Below, piece by piece: positions 26,101 to 36,879 of a stretch of 64,000 nt of DNA. The notes below the pieces were generated by a model. That model was not told the origin of the DNA. It made no database searches and was given only the letters and a program-made list of their open reading frames with translations. The DNA is from Isoetes taiwanensis (Eukaryota > Streptophyta > Lycopodiopsida > Isoetales > Isoetaceae). The stretch spans positions 9,862,934-9,926,933 of the forward strand of contig JAJEKV010000022.1 in the NCBI GenBank assembly GCA_021234155.1, read 5' to 3'. Made by a program: the position numbers and the translations under genes. Each line of letters opens with the position of its first letter. Position 1 is the stretch's first letter.

Positions 26101-27030
26101 GATTTCTTTCGCCTTACATTATCTCTCTGTAGCTCCATTTTGATATCATTTCTATTTTGTTGTGTTTATATTTATATTTCGTCCCGCTTTTTGCTTGTTG
26201 CCGTCAACCTTGCTTAATATTGTTTATTCTGGCTCTCTTGCTTTCTATTTCTACACTTCTTGGTCAGCTTTGGTTCTTGCTTATGGCTTTACAGTGTGGG
26301 TCATTACGGCTCTATTTTATTTCACGCGTTGGTTCCAAGTTTCCTGCAAGTTCTTTCCTTACTTATTGTCCTGGTCGGGTCCTTCGCCTCAGCCCCCAAT
26401 CATGGCCTTTCATTTTTCCTTACCGTTTGTTCCGCCTTTTCTGCTCATTCTAATGCTGTATTGTCTTAGCTTCTCAATATTCCCCTTTTTTGTCCCATTT
26501 TTCTTGGTCTCCTTTTCTCTCCGATGCATTTTAGTTGTCGCGGATTGCTCTTTCGGCTTCCCTGGTCTTCTCTCAAAGTCCTTGTTTGCCCCTTCCGCTT
26601 TGTTTACTCCATTGCTTGCCTATTCTACTTCATTGCTCCTTCGCTCTATGTCTCTTTATCCCCTGCTTTCTATTTTTCTTGGTTTTTCTTTCATTCCATT
26701 TACTCCTGTTGCCTTGTTGCTCCTCGCTTCCCAACTTAGCCTTCCTCTCGATACTTCAGGTACTTTGTTTCATCTTTTCCTCAGTCTATGTTGTCTCTCG
26801 TTCGCTATCTTGCTGCCTCTGCCTTCCTGATATCTATTGACCATCCACACCTGTGCATCGCATTTCTTACTCACTCCGATCTTACCCTTTACATATCCCA
26901 TCTTCCATTTCTTATTCTTTTTGCTTTTTTTTTCCTCCTGGCCAAATTTAGTTTGCATTATTCTCTTAGGTAGATTCCTTTCTATCTACTTTTTTTGGCA
27001 ATTTGGTTGTGTCATAGATCCATCCTAGAA

Positions 27031-27215
27031 TGCCACCTGCTCTATTAAGTGCAGTAAATAGAACCGAGCATTCCTCGGGATGGGGACGCCTCTGTATCTC
27101 ACATCTTCTATTTATTCCTTCTTCTCCTATTTTCATCATTCATGCTCTTCAGCCTAGTTTCTTCCTTCTTCTCTTCCTGCCTCTACCGCCTTTCCCCACT
27201 CTCCTTCCCTTGTGA
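27031..27215. repeat. Right copy of insertion terminal repeat
   Basis: Matches 22963-23190 in the same orientation (CTATTAAGTGCAGTAAATAG, GGGATGGGGACGCC, then CTCACATCTTCTATTTATTC). It begins directly after the end motif shared with 28135-28165, so it marks the start of a second unit. Confidence 0.7.
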
Positions 27216-28165
27216 GACTTTTGCCGAATAGTTGGATTTTACGATTCTTGTTTACTTACCACGCGTCTCGGGGACCTACATATTTGCTTATCTTAGCTTT
27301 CCTTCTGCATGGCATCGCCGCCTCGGTGCATTGGCCAGTTATAGTTTCGCGTTTTTGGCTTTCAACGTCTAGCTTCCCTATCTCCTTTCGGGTTGACCAT
27401 CTTTACATTTCTGTCGTCATACCTAATCGAACTCCCCATGTTGTCTTTTTTCGATGTTCTTTTGCAAGTGTATTATTTTATTTCTCTTGCTAAGTATGCT
27501 TATAGCCTCGAGGTATCTATCTTTTTTCATGTTCTCTAAGCAAGTGGGCATGTGATACTCTCCTCATAGGCATACTTTATCATTCTTTCTGCTGTATTTT
27601 AGCCCTGGTGAGTACTTGTTGCTTTCATTTTCTCCTACTGTATTCGGAAAAGCAGCAGCACCACGCTTGTTTCTTTCCGCCATGGCTCGGCCTCACGCGA
27701 CGGCCCCTGATTGGTCTACCGTTGTTTCTTACTTGGCTGTGGCTCCCGGAGCTCGAAGTCTTCTAGCTTCATGGCATCTAACTCATTGACGGGGTTATTT
27801 TTCTTTCACTTTGTTTCTTGTGGATTGTTTAAGGTCTTGTGGTAGCCATTGTGGTCGTGCTTCAATTATTATTTGCTCGATTTCCTTAAAACCGCTAAGA
27901 AATATCGTGTTCTCTTCCGCTACATGAGGAGCGGCCACCCGTCTTCTCACCTTTGTACCACCAAGTGGCTTGATAAAACCATCTTTTTTGCTGCATTCTT
28001 CGCGACACCAGCGTTTCCTCATGACTGCTGTCTAGTTTCAGCATTTAAAGTTCATATTTCAATTTATCTATCCCTAGTGAGGGATCCTAAATTGAAAAAT
28101 TTCAATTTTACAAGCTCAATGAGAACACCACTACTGCCAATTTGTTGTGTCATATAGGACCCATC

Positions 28166-28766
28166 CTGAATAGTATTTGTTTTTGTACGACATGTTTATC
28201 AATATTCTCGAAAATAAGTGGAAATGGAGTTTTCCAAGCTTAGATCCATTTAGTTCAATTTCGTGAGGTTCATTTTTCGTAGGTTCATAAATCGATCATT
28301 TTTGGCTTAATATCAAACCTTTTATTTAAGAAGCAGAGTTGACAAAAAGAAATGCTTCTGGGCGCGCTAAGTAACGCCTATTACATTGCAACGCTAAATA
28401 TTGTTAGACAATCCTATGTAGTGATAGGTCAAGTTGGTAAAATGAATCTCTTACTAATAAATACAAAACATTTTTATATAGTGAGTGCTCTTTCGAGTTT
28501 GTAGTGTATATAGTGATATATTTTGCAGATATGTTGTGAACATCTTGAAATATATCACTACATAAGGCTAATTACATATAAGTATCATGTTAAAATAGTT
28601 TATAAATTCTGTGATGTTTTAGTCATGGTGCTTAGTGTGGTATACAGCGCGGGTTGGTGTTAAAGCCAAAGATCAGTATGCAAGATGTGGAATCTGTGTA
28701 GTTGACTCAAATGCAAAATTTAATATTTAATGTTGGGGAATATAGGAACACATTTAATTGAGTCTT
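28166..28766. repeat. Tail A, right part (unit 1 of tandem repeat)
   Basis: This continues tail A after the insertion and matches 30500-31068 (tail B) through GGAGTTTTCCAAGCTTAGAT and AATATTGTTAGACAA to TTAATGTTGGGGAATAT and TAATTGAGT. Immediately after TAATTGAGT the second polypyrimidine tract begins, which fixes the unit boundary. Confidence 0.85.
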
Positions 28767-30075
28767 CCCTTTTTCTCGCAGGCCCTTTCCCCCTCTCTTT
28801 TTTCCCTCTATCCTTCCCCTTTTCCTCTCATTTTTTCCTGCTCTTTTTTCCACTTCTCCTCTTTCCTTTTTTAGATTTTTTTCTCTTTTCCTTTTTTTCC
28901 ATTTCCCCCTTTTTCCTTCTATTTTCTTCTTCTTTTTCCTCAACACCCTTTCCTTCTTATATATGTGCTCTTTTTTCCTCTATATTTTTCCCTTTTGCTG
29001 CTTTTCACTTCCTTTTATAAAGCATATTGTTTCTCCTTCCCTTTTTCCTCTTCTTTTCCCTTTCCTTTTTCCAAGGCTCTTAAAAAGCTCTCTTTGCATT
29101 TTTCTTTTTTTTTTCCTCAGGCTTTTTTGCCCCTTCACTTCCTTTCTCTTTTTCCTCTTTCTTCCTTTTTTTCCTTTTTCCATGCTCTCTTTTCTTTTTC
29201 CCCACCTTCCTACTCTTTTTTTCCCATCTACTTTTCCTTCCCTTTCCTCTTCCCGTGATCCCTTTTTTCTTTTCCTTTTATCCTCTCTATTTCCTCTTTT
29301 CGGATTCCGCTTTCCCCTTTTCCTCACCCTTTCCTCTTTTCCCCTTCTTTTCCCCGCGACAGCTCCCTTTTCCAGCCCTCCCTTTTTCTTTTCCTTCAAT
29401 GCCAGCTCTTTTTTTCCTTCTCTCTCTTTTTCTTTTCTTTCCCCTTCTCTTCCTCTTTACATTTATATTTCTTTTTTACTTTCCTTATCACTGCTTTCCT
29501 TCTTTTCCCTCTTTTTTTTTTTCGTGTTTCGCTTTTCTCCCTTTTCCTCAATTTTTTCTCTCTTTCCTCTTCCCTGTCTCTTTCTTTTCCCCTATATGCA
29601 AGTATACTTTCCCTTTCTTTCTATAAAGCTCTTTTTTCCTTTTTTCTAGACTTTTTCCTCTTTCCTTTTTCCTTCTTTTCCTTCTTCCCCTTTCCTCCCT
29701 TTTTCTTTTTTTTTCGTTTCCTTCTTCTTCCTTCCCTTTTTTCTTTTCCTTTCTTCTCTTGTCCTTTTCCCTTTCCTTTCCCCTTCCCCTTACCTTTCCT
29801 AATGTCCTCTCTTTCTTGGCTTCTTTTTCTCTCTTTCTTTTTTCCCATGCCCCTTTTTCCACCCCTACCCTTTTCCTTTTTTCACTTTTTCCCTTTCCCT
29901 TTCCTCTTTCCTTTTCTAAGGTCTCTTTTCCTTCCCTTTTCTCCCTTTTTTTTTTCCCCTTTTCCTCTCTCGCTCTTTTCTCCTTTTCCTTCTTCTTCCC
30001 TTTTTGTCTATGCCTTTTGCCCTTCACTTTTCCTCTTTCTTTCCTCCTCTCAAGTCTTTTACCTCTTTCCTTCTT
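28767..30075. repeat. Polypyrimidine tract B (about 1.3 kb, nearly all C/T)
   Basis: Second copy of the C/T tract, directly joined to the end of tail A. It shares internal words with tract A (GGCTTTTTTGCCCCTTCACT; GCCCTTCACTTTTCCTC). ORFs on both strands (Phe/Ser/Leu on plus; Lys/Glu/Arg on minus, up to 228 codons) are compositional. Confidence 0.95.
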
Positions 30076-30105
30076 AAGAGATCAAAGCATGGCCAATCTC
30101 CAATA

Positions 30106-31075
30106 AATCATGGCCTATGGATGCAATCTCAAATGATCTAAGCCATACAAATTAGGTTTGCTTTATGACATACTTTACGCTATAACTTTTTGGTAATATA
30201 AGATGCTTCAGCCCATAATACATACCAGTCGTGTAAATATGTGTAAGGATTAAGGATGAAAGGTTATTAAAGACTTTATAAATGCTTTTTATTGAAAAGT
30301 AAGACACATTAAAAAAAGTTGAAGGTCTATGGCATATGGCTCTCAAGAGAATAAAAGCTGTAGTAAATTGTATGCTAGAAGTCATCCGTTGTTATGTACT
30401 GTTGCCAGCATGCTCTTTAAATGAAATGTTGGATGCTTGCAGGTCTCCCATGAGTTAGAAGGAAAAGATGTATTTGGCAATAGTATTTGCTTTGCATTAC
30501 ATGCTGTTTATCATTATTCTCGAAAATATGTCGGAGTTTTCCAAGCTTAGATCCATTTAGTTCAATTCTCAGAGGGCCTTATTTTCAGTAGGTTCATAAT
30601 CAGACTATTTTGGCTACTATCATGAAACCCGGCTTAAGAAGAGTTGGATGTTAAAATGTTTATATGGCTATAACTTTATTACATTGCAACGTAATATTGT
30701 TAGACAACTTATGTAGTGATAGTCAGTTATGCAAACAACTTACTAATACAAATATTACAAAACATTCTTTATGGTAGGTGATAAAATTATTTTAGGTGGC
30801 GGATATGTTTTCAAGATGCTGCAAACATCTTAGGGCTGGTTTATCACGCTGGTTGTTGCTGGCTCAAGGCATATACTGGCTGCGTTAGTTATAGCCTCAG
30901 CAGTTTTCTAGTTGCGGTGCTTTTAGTGTGGTGGTGCATGTGGTGGCTACTGTGTTGCATGTTGATTTTGTGTACTTGTATGTTATGAATTGTGTGTAGT
31001 TGGACTCAAATAAAAAATTTAAATAATATTTAATGTTGGGAATATTGTAACATGATGTAATTGAGTTATGTTTTT
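30106..31075. repeat. Tail B (unit 2 of tandem repeat), uninterrupted
   Basis: An intact copy of the roughly 1 kb tail, starting AATCATGGCCTATGGATGCA and ending near TAATTGAGTTATG. It shows that the 5.2 kb segment in tail A is a later insertion. After 31075 no third polypyrimidine tract follows, so this is the right end of the array or of the parent element. Confidence 0.85.
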
Positions 31076-34000
31076 TGAGCAAGCATCCAGTTTAAATTGG
31101 CTATGCCTAGATGCAGTTTTTAAACCCCTCACTTTCAACATCAAGCCATGTTATTTCTGAAATATTTATCATAACCCAACACCCCTCACATATTATTGTA
31201 TCAAATATACTGTATTGCAAATAGCTGTATATTTGGCTCCTAGAAGCAAATTTTAAACACAAAGCAATGCTTCTTTCTAACTTCGTGATTTTCGTGATTC
31301 ATCAATTTCATCACCCCGCTCTTTGGCTCTTAAATCCAACACATTCCCCAAATTGATGATTTGGATGAACTTTACGACTGCCGCATGCTATGCACTTGTG
31401 TCTTAGGGCCTACGGAGTTAATAAGAGAATAGCCACCAGTACACGTGAGAACTGAAAATCGCTTTTCCTGTGACTTGTTAACATTCTTTCCAAAAGCCGG
31501 ATCCTTATGCATAGGTGTGTCCAATCCAGACCTCTGCATTAAACACTTCCCTTAGGTTTCAAACGAGCAAAGTAAATGAATATTGTCCTGAGGAGCTGCC
31601 TCAAGGACCAAGAGTTTAGGCCAAATCCTCATCAGTCCAAGCTCGTAACTGGCGTGTTGAACAGTTTTGGTAACCCAAGTTCCACCATGTCACTTGCAAA
31701 TGTCTCCTTTTGGAAACAGATTTTAGGTGAAGATGATACCTCACCACCTTTGCGGACGCTTTTGGCAACTTCTATCAATGGTGGTGGTAGAACCTTGCGC
31801 AGCAAAGGAGTCAGCAGGATCATATGAAACGACAAAAGCTTGCCAGCAAAGTAATGGCGTCATATAAAACCTGTACGTATTGCTGGCTGGTTGCATGCAA
31901 TTAGCGGGGCCATTAGTTTTACTCCACCCGCACGTACAAAGAGCCGCCACTGGTTTCTTAGAAGCATTGCCAAGCAGCCTCACTGCCAGCGGTATGGGCA
32001 CTCAAGATAGTAAGGCTTTCAGCTGGCTAGGAAATCCAGTCCACAAGATTCTGTATGACTTCAGATAGATGCCGCGGCTTTGATTCCTCCAAATGAAAGT
32101 CATGTTTTGTGATTTTAACCAATGAGTGTTAAGCAAGTACTTTGCAAACTTTTCTCCTGTATGAACCAATTTGGCCTTGTCAACAGCCTGTGAAATGTTT
32201 GTGTATTATCTCCTTTTGTGATGATTTTTCGCGGATAGAGTTTCGCAAGTGCTCGATTCACAATGTTTTGTCAACATAATCAGCAAGTGTTACCATATTC
32301 AATTGTCTTTTCCTCTGTAATATTTTATGGAGCATCGTCAAAACAAATGAACATAGTGTCCGCCATCCTGTTTAAGTGTTAGCTTCACACGCATCTAAAG
32401 ACTTCTGGTGATCATAGCGCTTCAAAAGCTGAAGACCCGTCCCACGATGACCACACTGAGATATGACTCTATGGAATCTCTGCCTAAAAATCTTTACTCA
32501 ATTTCAGTCTTGATTCCATCATACTCTTCTTGAGCTGACTTGAACTGTCATCCATTCTAACGGATCAGCATAAAATGGTGCACACCCAGAAGGCAATAAA
32601 AAGGCTATATACTAGCGTTTAGAGAAAGGTTTTCCAGCCTTACAAGTATTCAACTGCAAAGCAGCCACAATTAGAGACTGTCAGATCAAAATCAGCGTAA
32701 CCCCAAATTCTAAGACCCTTGAGATCGACCAGATACGATCTCTCCGGCGACATTCTATTTATATGTGCTCACAGTTTACCCTTTATGCTCGATATATAAA
32801 TATCGTAACATTATGGCCAGATTTCAATTTAAGGGACAACAATTTGCACAACACCCACCACAAGGATAGTGCTCTCGAATGTAGTTACAAGTACTACATT
32901 CCTTTACTGGGTCTGTGTGTACAACAGTCAAAAAATATTTGAGAATGACAGATAACTAACTGATCCTAAAATACAAATTTTTGTTGAATAAAGACAAATT
33001 TTTGTCAGATGAGATGAAAGTACATCTCTGTTGGAAAGTTTATAATATGATACAAGCAAGAAATTTATCAAGTATGGCCTTTTTTATAGACCTTTTTCCG
33101 CCTTCATACATTAATCCATGTTTGTGCTATGAGTTTGAAACGGAAATGGCATGTAATGTAGCCTAATTATGTGGTTCGCCAACGTTGTTAATCAAGGGGA
33201 ATCCTGGATCTATAGACATTTTTAGCTTATGAGAAATTGCTCACAATGTGGTCCATGATTCATGATTCAAAGATCTAGTTCATATTTCGTCATTCCCTGG
33301 CTGTTGGCATCCTCGTAGTTACTTGCATGATTGTAAATGTGGCCTAGGACCTATGAAAGATAACAAAAACTTGAAGCCCTTTTTTTTGTCTTTTTTCAAT
33401 TGTTGAGGGCTTTCAGACTCCTCTATGTTTACGAGCTGAGTCAATAAAGAGAGAACTTTTCCTTGATAGATGAGGAAATGTTCAAAAGTTCCTCATGTGT
33501 AAAGGATAAAGCAAAAATTACTTATTCGGTCATTTTATGAGGGCAATATTATTTTGACCGTTTTGATTTTAAAGGCATATCAAGGCCATGCTTTCAACCC
33601 TTAAAAAAAGTGGCAAACAACAAAGTGTTATAGGGTTTGAACAAATGGGAAAAATAAAGAAATAAAGGCAGGCCTGCTGCTCCCATTGATGAGCCCAGCA
33701 GAATCTACCTTCTCTTCATTGCTTCATGCTCGTAGCTACTTCGACATATCATCGAATTGTTGCGCAATGTTTTTGGAGAACCCAATGTTTTTCTGTGTTA
33801 GGAAGGAGAAACAGGGGAGGATAACAATCTGTTGGCCTCATCTGAAACCATCCTCATTTTATACGTGAATGGGCACCTTGCACGTTCTTTTTTATAGTAG
33901 TTTTAAATAGATTCATAGCCTCTATCATCTTATGTGCATAGATTATATTCAGCTCAACATTTTCTCCTTTTCATATATTTTTCTTTTTGATGCTTGATGA

Positions 34001-34115
34001 CCATAAGCATCCAACCTCATATCTTAACATTTTGTATTGCTTCTAACTTAATATTTCCCCTCTGACCTCGTACCTAAAACTTTATTGTATTGCTTGTAAC
34101 ATGCTCCCCTTCGGA
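31076..34115. other. Anonymous region with coding-like patch at 31570-32070
   Basis: Between 31576 and 32068 opposite-strand ORFs of 62-86 codons overlap and base composition rises to about 48% G+C. I cannot choose a strand or name a family. The minus strand gives a run ending in a Cys/Trp-rich stretch, the plus strand a Ser/Asn-rich one. A minus-strand TCATATGATCCTGCTGACTC context suggests former coding DNA. The rest is AT-rich with no recognisable feature. Confidence 0.25.
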
Positions 34116-34262
34116 CTTGAGGTTTATAACATGTAATATCCTTAACATACCATGTAATATCCTTAACATGTAACATGTAATATAACATGTAATATCCTTA
34201 AATATAACATACACACATGTAACACACATGTATTAAATAATAATATGTAACACACATGTAGC
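34116..34262. repeat. ATGTAATAT/CACATGTA minisatellite
   Basis: Repeated ACATGTAATATCCTTAACAT-type units (at about 34129, 34151, 34183) grade into AACACACATGTA repeats (34220-34260). Irregular tandem repeat with a 15-35 base period. Confidence 0.75.
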
Positions 34263-34675
34263 CGGTTTGACATTTTCGTCATATAATAGCCTGCTTTTAG
34301 GTAGTTCGTCCCAGGTGCGGCAGCAGAAGGCGGCATTCGGCTATGACAACGAGAATGGGGCCCCGGTGGGCTGCCTGTGTATCCATGCTCTCCCGTGATC
34401 CGCACCGCCAGACTCATCCAAAATCGTCTCTTTCGAAAACCAGCTTTTTGATATTTTGATAGAGCAAGCCATGAAAGTCAGAAGAATGTTCTTGTGCCAA
34501 ATCGAGCAAAGAGGACTATTCTGATTATTATTTTGTGCTTCTAAATGCCCGGATTTGAGGGTTTAGAATTCCGGTTCCTATCCTTTTGCTTTTGAAAATG
34601 GCTGGATTTGTATGGTGGGTTTGTCTTCCCATGATGAAGAGCATTGCTTTTATTTACAGGATCAATCTTAGCGAA

Positions 34676-34858
34676 ATGGGGCTCAATCTGAGCGACAGAG
34701 TACCGGATTTTATAGCAGAAATGAGCAATGGGATGCTCTCCTTTTACACCTACTTACATCTCCAGCATCCAGCCGTTTTATTTTCTCATCCAGAAGAGGA
34801 GTATTTTGTATTACTTGAGTTTATATGGTGGCCAGCGCATCTCTTGTGGAATAGTTAG
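34676..34858 (+). pseudogene. 1-Cys peroxiredoxin N-terminal fragment
   Basis: Peroxiredoxins reduce peroxides through a conserved Cys; the plant 1-Cys type is known as a seed, nuclear or cytosolic antioxidant. From an ATG at 34676 the frame reads MGLNLSDRVPDFIAEMSNG, then LSFYTYLH, then AVLFSHPEE. This matches the family start (M.GL.LGD.VP.F.AET..G...F..Y.....AVLFSHP.DF) in order and spacing. A good acceptor, TTTATTTACAG, lies 15 bases upstream of the ATG, so the ATG may open a second exon. The frame stays open 61 codons. Right after FSHP the expected DFTPVCTTELG with the peroxidatic Cys is missing and unrelated residues follow to a stop at 34858. This could be an exon boundary, but no clean GT donor sits there and no later exons were found within 2 kb. 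I favour a truncated pseudogene. Confidence 0.6.
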
Positions 34859-35082
34859 TTTCCTGTGGCTATACTCAGGCACATTATCATAAGCTTGCAA
34901 TTTTGCAGCCAAAAGCGTGTTAGAAGGCAACGTGCATTTTCTAATTTTTATGGCAGAAAAAGATACAGGTGAGTCTATTGTAAAGATAATTCCGTGATTA
35001 ATCTCACTTATAGCATACAGCAGATTAAGATACTGGTGGGTCTATTATAGACAGCAATTCTGTGCTTATCTGATGATATTAC

Positions 35083-35430
35083 GTGCAATCAAAGAGAAGC
35101 AGGGCATTCAAAAACAAATTCGGAAAGCAGGGGGCATATATACCTTATATGAAGCTGCTTGCAGTCTTAGTGAGTCTTAGCGAATTGAAAAACCTGGGCG
35201 ATCTAAGCCTATTTATACTCAGAAAGATCCACAGTAATAGATTGATCCATAAAAATCTTCATAAATCCAGGTTAACATCAAGAACCGCTACAAATTTTTC
35301 ACGATTACCATCAGTAGTGCCAGCGTAAAGAGAAAGAGATGCCATTGCCAATCTAATATATCTGAATCACGATCTAATATACATTCTGATACTGATTTCT
35401 CTGAAGATGAGACCGTATAGATAAATAATC
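35083..35430 (+). other. Coding-like segment, unknown
   Basis: One plus frame from about 35090 reads IKEKQGIQKQIRKAGGIYTL then YEAACSLSES; later a KRKRCHCQSN run leads to a Ser/Asp/Glu-rich stretch (SNISESRSNIHSDTDFSEDE at about 35350-35412). The composition is that of a charged nuclear protein exon, but I recognise no family and stops interrupt the frame. Another Lys/Arg-rich ORF follows at 35525-35743. Confidence 0.25.
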
Positions 35431-35821
35431 GTTCTTAAATGAATCATGGTTCTGCGAAGGCATCTTTGCCCACGTTCTGGAAAAGACAGTTGTAATGTGG
35501 ATAAGTTTTTCTTTGAAAAAGTGATTGAGAAAACGACCTCTTTACAGCTGTCTTAACATGAAACTATCAAAATGGCGGCGGAGAAAAATGATGAGAACAA
35601 AAAGAAAAAATATGGCCTCGGATTATATATGTGTAGAAACAAGGTTGCGCACGACGGAGGTTGCCTCCATGGCCGTGAGAGGAAGCGGCTTTAAATTATG
35701 CCGCCGAAGCCTTTACTGCGACCGCCAGCTTTACAGGAAATAGGAGGTTTGGAGTAGCCACCAAAGATATCCTAGGGATATTCTGTGATATACTTTAGGA
35801 TATGCCAAAAAGCCCACATAC

Positions 35822-35860
35822 ACAAGGTTTTGCCTCCCTCTAGTGGCAACCCAAAAAATT
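35822..35860. repeat. Dispersed CAAGGGTTTGCCCC...GGCAACCCAAAA motif
   Basis: ACAAGGTTTTGCC then TAGTGGCAACCCAAAAAA is one of at least four scattered copies of a composite motif (others at about 52561-52592, 54983-55013 and 55032-55065). It may be the end of a small transposon family. Confidence 0.45.
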
Positions 35861-36039
35861 CTTTACAATACATATATATAAAGTGTGTATACCTTGCTTC
35901 TGAGGTATATACTTCTCGCCCTGTGAAAACCCGGGTATGACACGCTTACATAAAAAAAAAAAAATAGCACAAAGTCCTAAAATTTCTCTTTTCGCTTTTC
36001 TTCAAGCAATCTCTCCTGGGCAGCATTCTTCAATGCTTT

Positions 36040-36400
36040 CAGGTGGAGTTGTGGTTGAGGGCAGGATTGTGCGTGCAGCAGGCTTATGGCGTCGGCCAAT
36101 GGCTCGGGCGAGCTCGAGCGTAGTGGAGTAAAAGAAGAAGTGTGACGGTAATGAAGAAGGGCGCCGCGATGATCATACGCCCGTGTTCTTTTTTCTTCGC
36201 CAAGACGTACTCTGGCCGTTTTCGGTATTCATTTCTATATGATCCAAATGCAGTAAAGGGCTTCTACCCTTTGATAGGGCCTCTACTTTTAAGTAAGATT
36301 ATTGCAGCAGGTGGCGCTGCGATTCTGCCATCGGGGAGCCCGTGGATCGCCGCAACAGACTCCACTCAGAGGCCGCCATTTAACAAAGAAGTATGAATTT
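36040..36400 (+). other. GC-rich island with possible gene start at 36086
   Basis: An island with clearly higher G+C than its surroundings. An ATG at 36086 in the favourable context TTATGGCGTCG opens MASANGSGELERSGVKEEV, a plausible plant N-terminus, ending at a stop about 19 codons on. A second frame (36142-36396) is open for 84 codons and contains a Gly/Ala/Ser-rich part. No family recognised. It could be the first exon of a gene with frameshifts, or the remains of one. Confidence 0.3.
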
Positions 36401-36676
36401 GTTCTGATGCGCGCGGCTATGGCGTAAGAATCGCGAACAGAGCATTTCCTTCCTGTAAGTAGAGAAAAAGCCTTTAGAGCTCCTGGGCTTATGCTCCTAC
36501 ATTCCTCGGCTTTTAAGTTTCTACCCCATGCACCAGATTACAAACCTCTGATGCCGTGAAAAGTATCCGCCATAACCAAACTTCATTTCTCGGGTCGCGG
36601 ATTTTTCTTCTTCACTTTTCCAACTATGATCAAGAGCTTCTGCTATATGGAGCATATGGCGGCGTATAAGATTATA

Positions 36677-36712
36677 TTAGGCTTATGTCCGCTTTAGGCT
36701 TATGTCCGCTTT
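36677..36712. repeat. Tandem duplication of an 18-base unit
   Basis: TTAGGCTTATGTCCGCTT occurs at 36677-36694 and is followed directly by TAGGCTTATGTCCGCTTT at 36695-36712. A simple slipped duplication. Confidence 0.8.
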
Positions 36713-36789
36713 ATAATTATCTGTGATTTAGATGCCTTTAACTTATATTTTCGTATGTAGGATCTTTTGATCTCAATTTTTTTGCCAAA

Positions 36790-36875
36790 ACAAGTGGTGT
36801 TATGCAAAGGATTGCCCTGCCTATCTCGTAATCAAATGATGTAGTATGTATGCGAGTTCAAATCTCAACTATGAA
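36790..36875 (+). repeat. tRNA-like / SINE head candidate
   Basis: The stretch AAGTGGTGTTATGCAAAGGA ...TTGCCCTGCCT...TCGTAATCA...GCGAGTTCAAATCTC has the look of a degenerate tRNA, with a partial A box (AGTGG) and a good B box (AGTTCAAATCTC) about 50 bases apart. The acceptor stem does not pair by eye, so a working tRNA is unlikely. A tRNA-derived SINE head is the better reading. No 3' boundary or other copy seen. Confidence 0.3.
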
Positions 36876-36879
36876 CTGG

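Larger units (their letters stand above)
22963..28165. mobile_element. T-rich insertion of about 5.2 kb splitting tail A
   Basis: The insertion interrupts tail A between GATGTATTTGGTAT and AGTATTTGTTTTTGTACG; tail B is continuous over the same point. It starts TGCTACTGCTTCTATTAAG, and a second related start, TGCCACCTGCTCTATTAAG, lies at 27031. A shared end of about 30 bases (CAATTTG(G)TTGTGTCATA..., then CCATCCT.GAA) occurs at about 27002-27030 and 28135-28165. So it consists of two head-to-tail units, one of about 4.07 kb and one of about 1.13 kb. LTRs of a non-autonomous retroelement, or a tandem insertion, would both explain this. No gag, pol or transposase is recognisable on either strand. 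The plus strand is strongly T-rich with hydrophobic accidental ORFs (for example 222 codons at 26162-26830). Confidence 0.6.

Noticed and set aside
26162-26830. 222-codon hydrophobic plus-strand ORF resembling a membrane protein
   Set aside because: It lies in the T-rich insertion, where T-rich codons force Phe/Leu/Ser, and neighbouring frames are also open. No conserved pattern.
28707-30027. Lys/Glu/Arg-rich minus-strand ORFs up to 159 codons
   Set aside because: They are complements of the second polypyrimidine tract, so purine-only codons are forced. No start context or domain.
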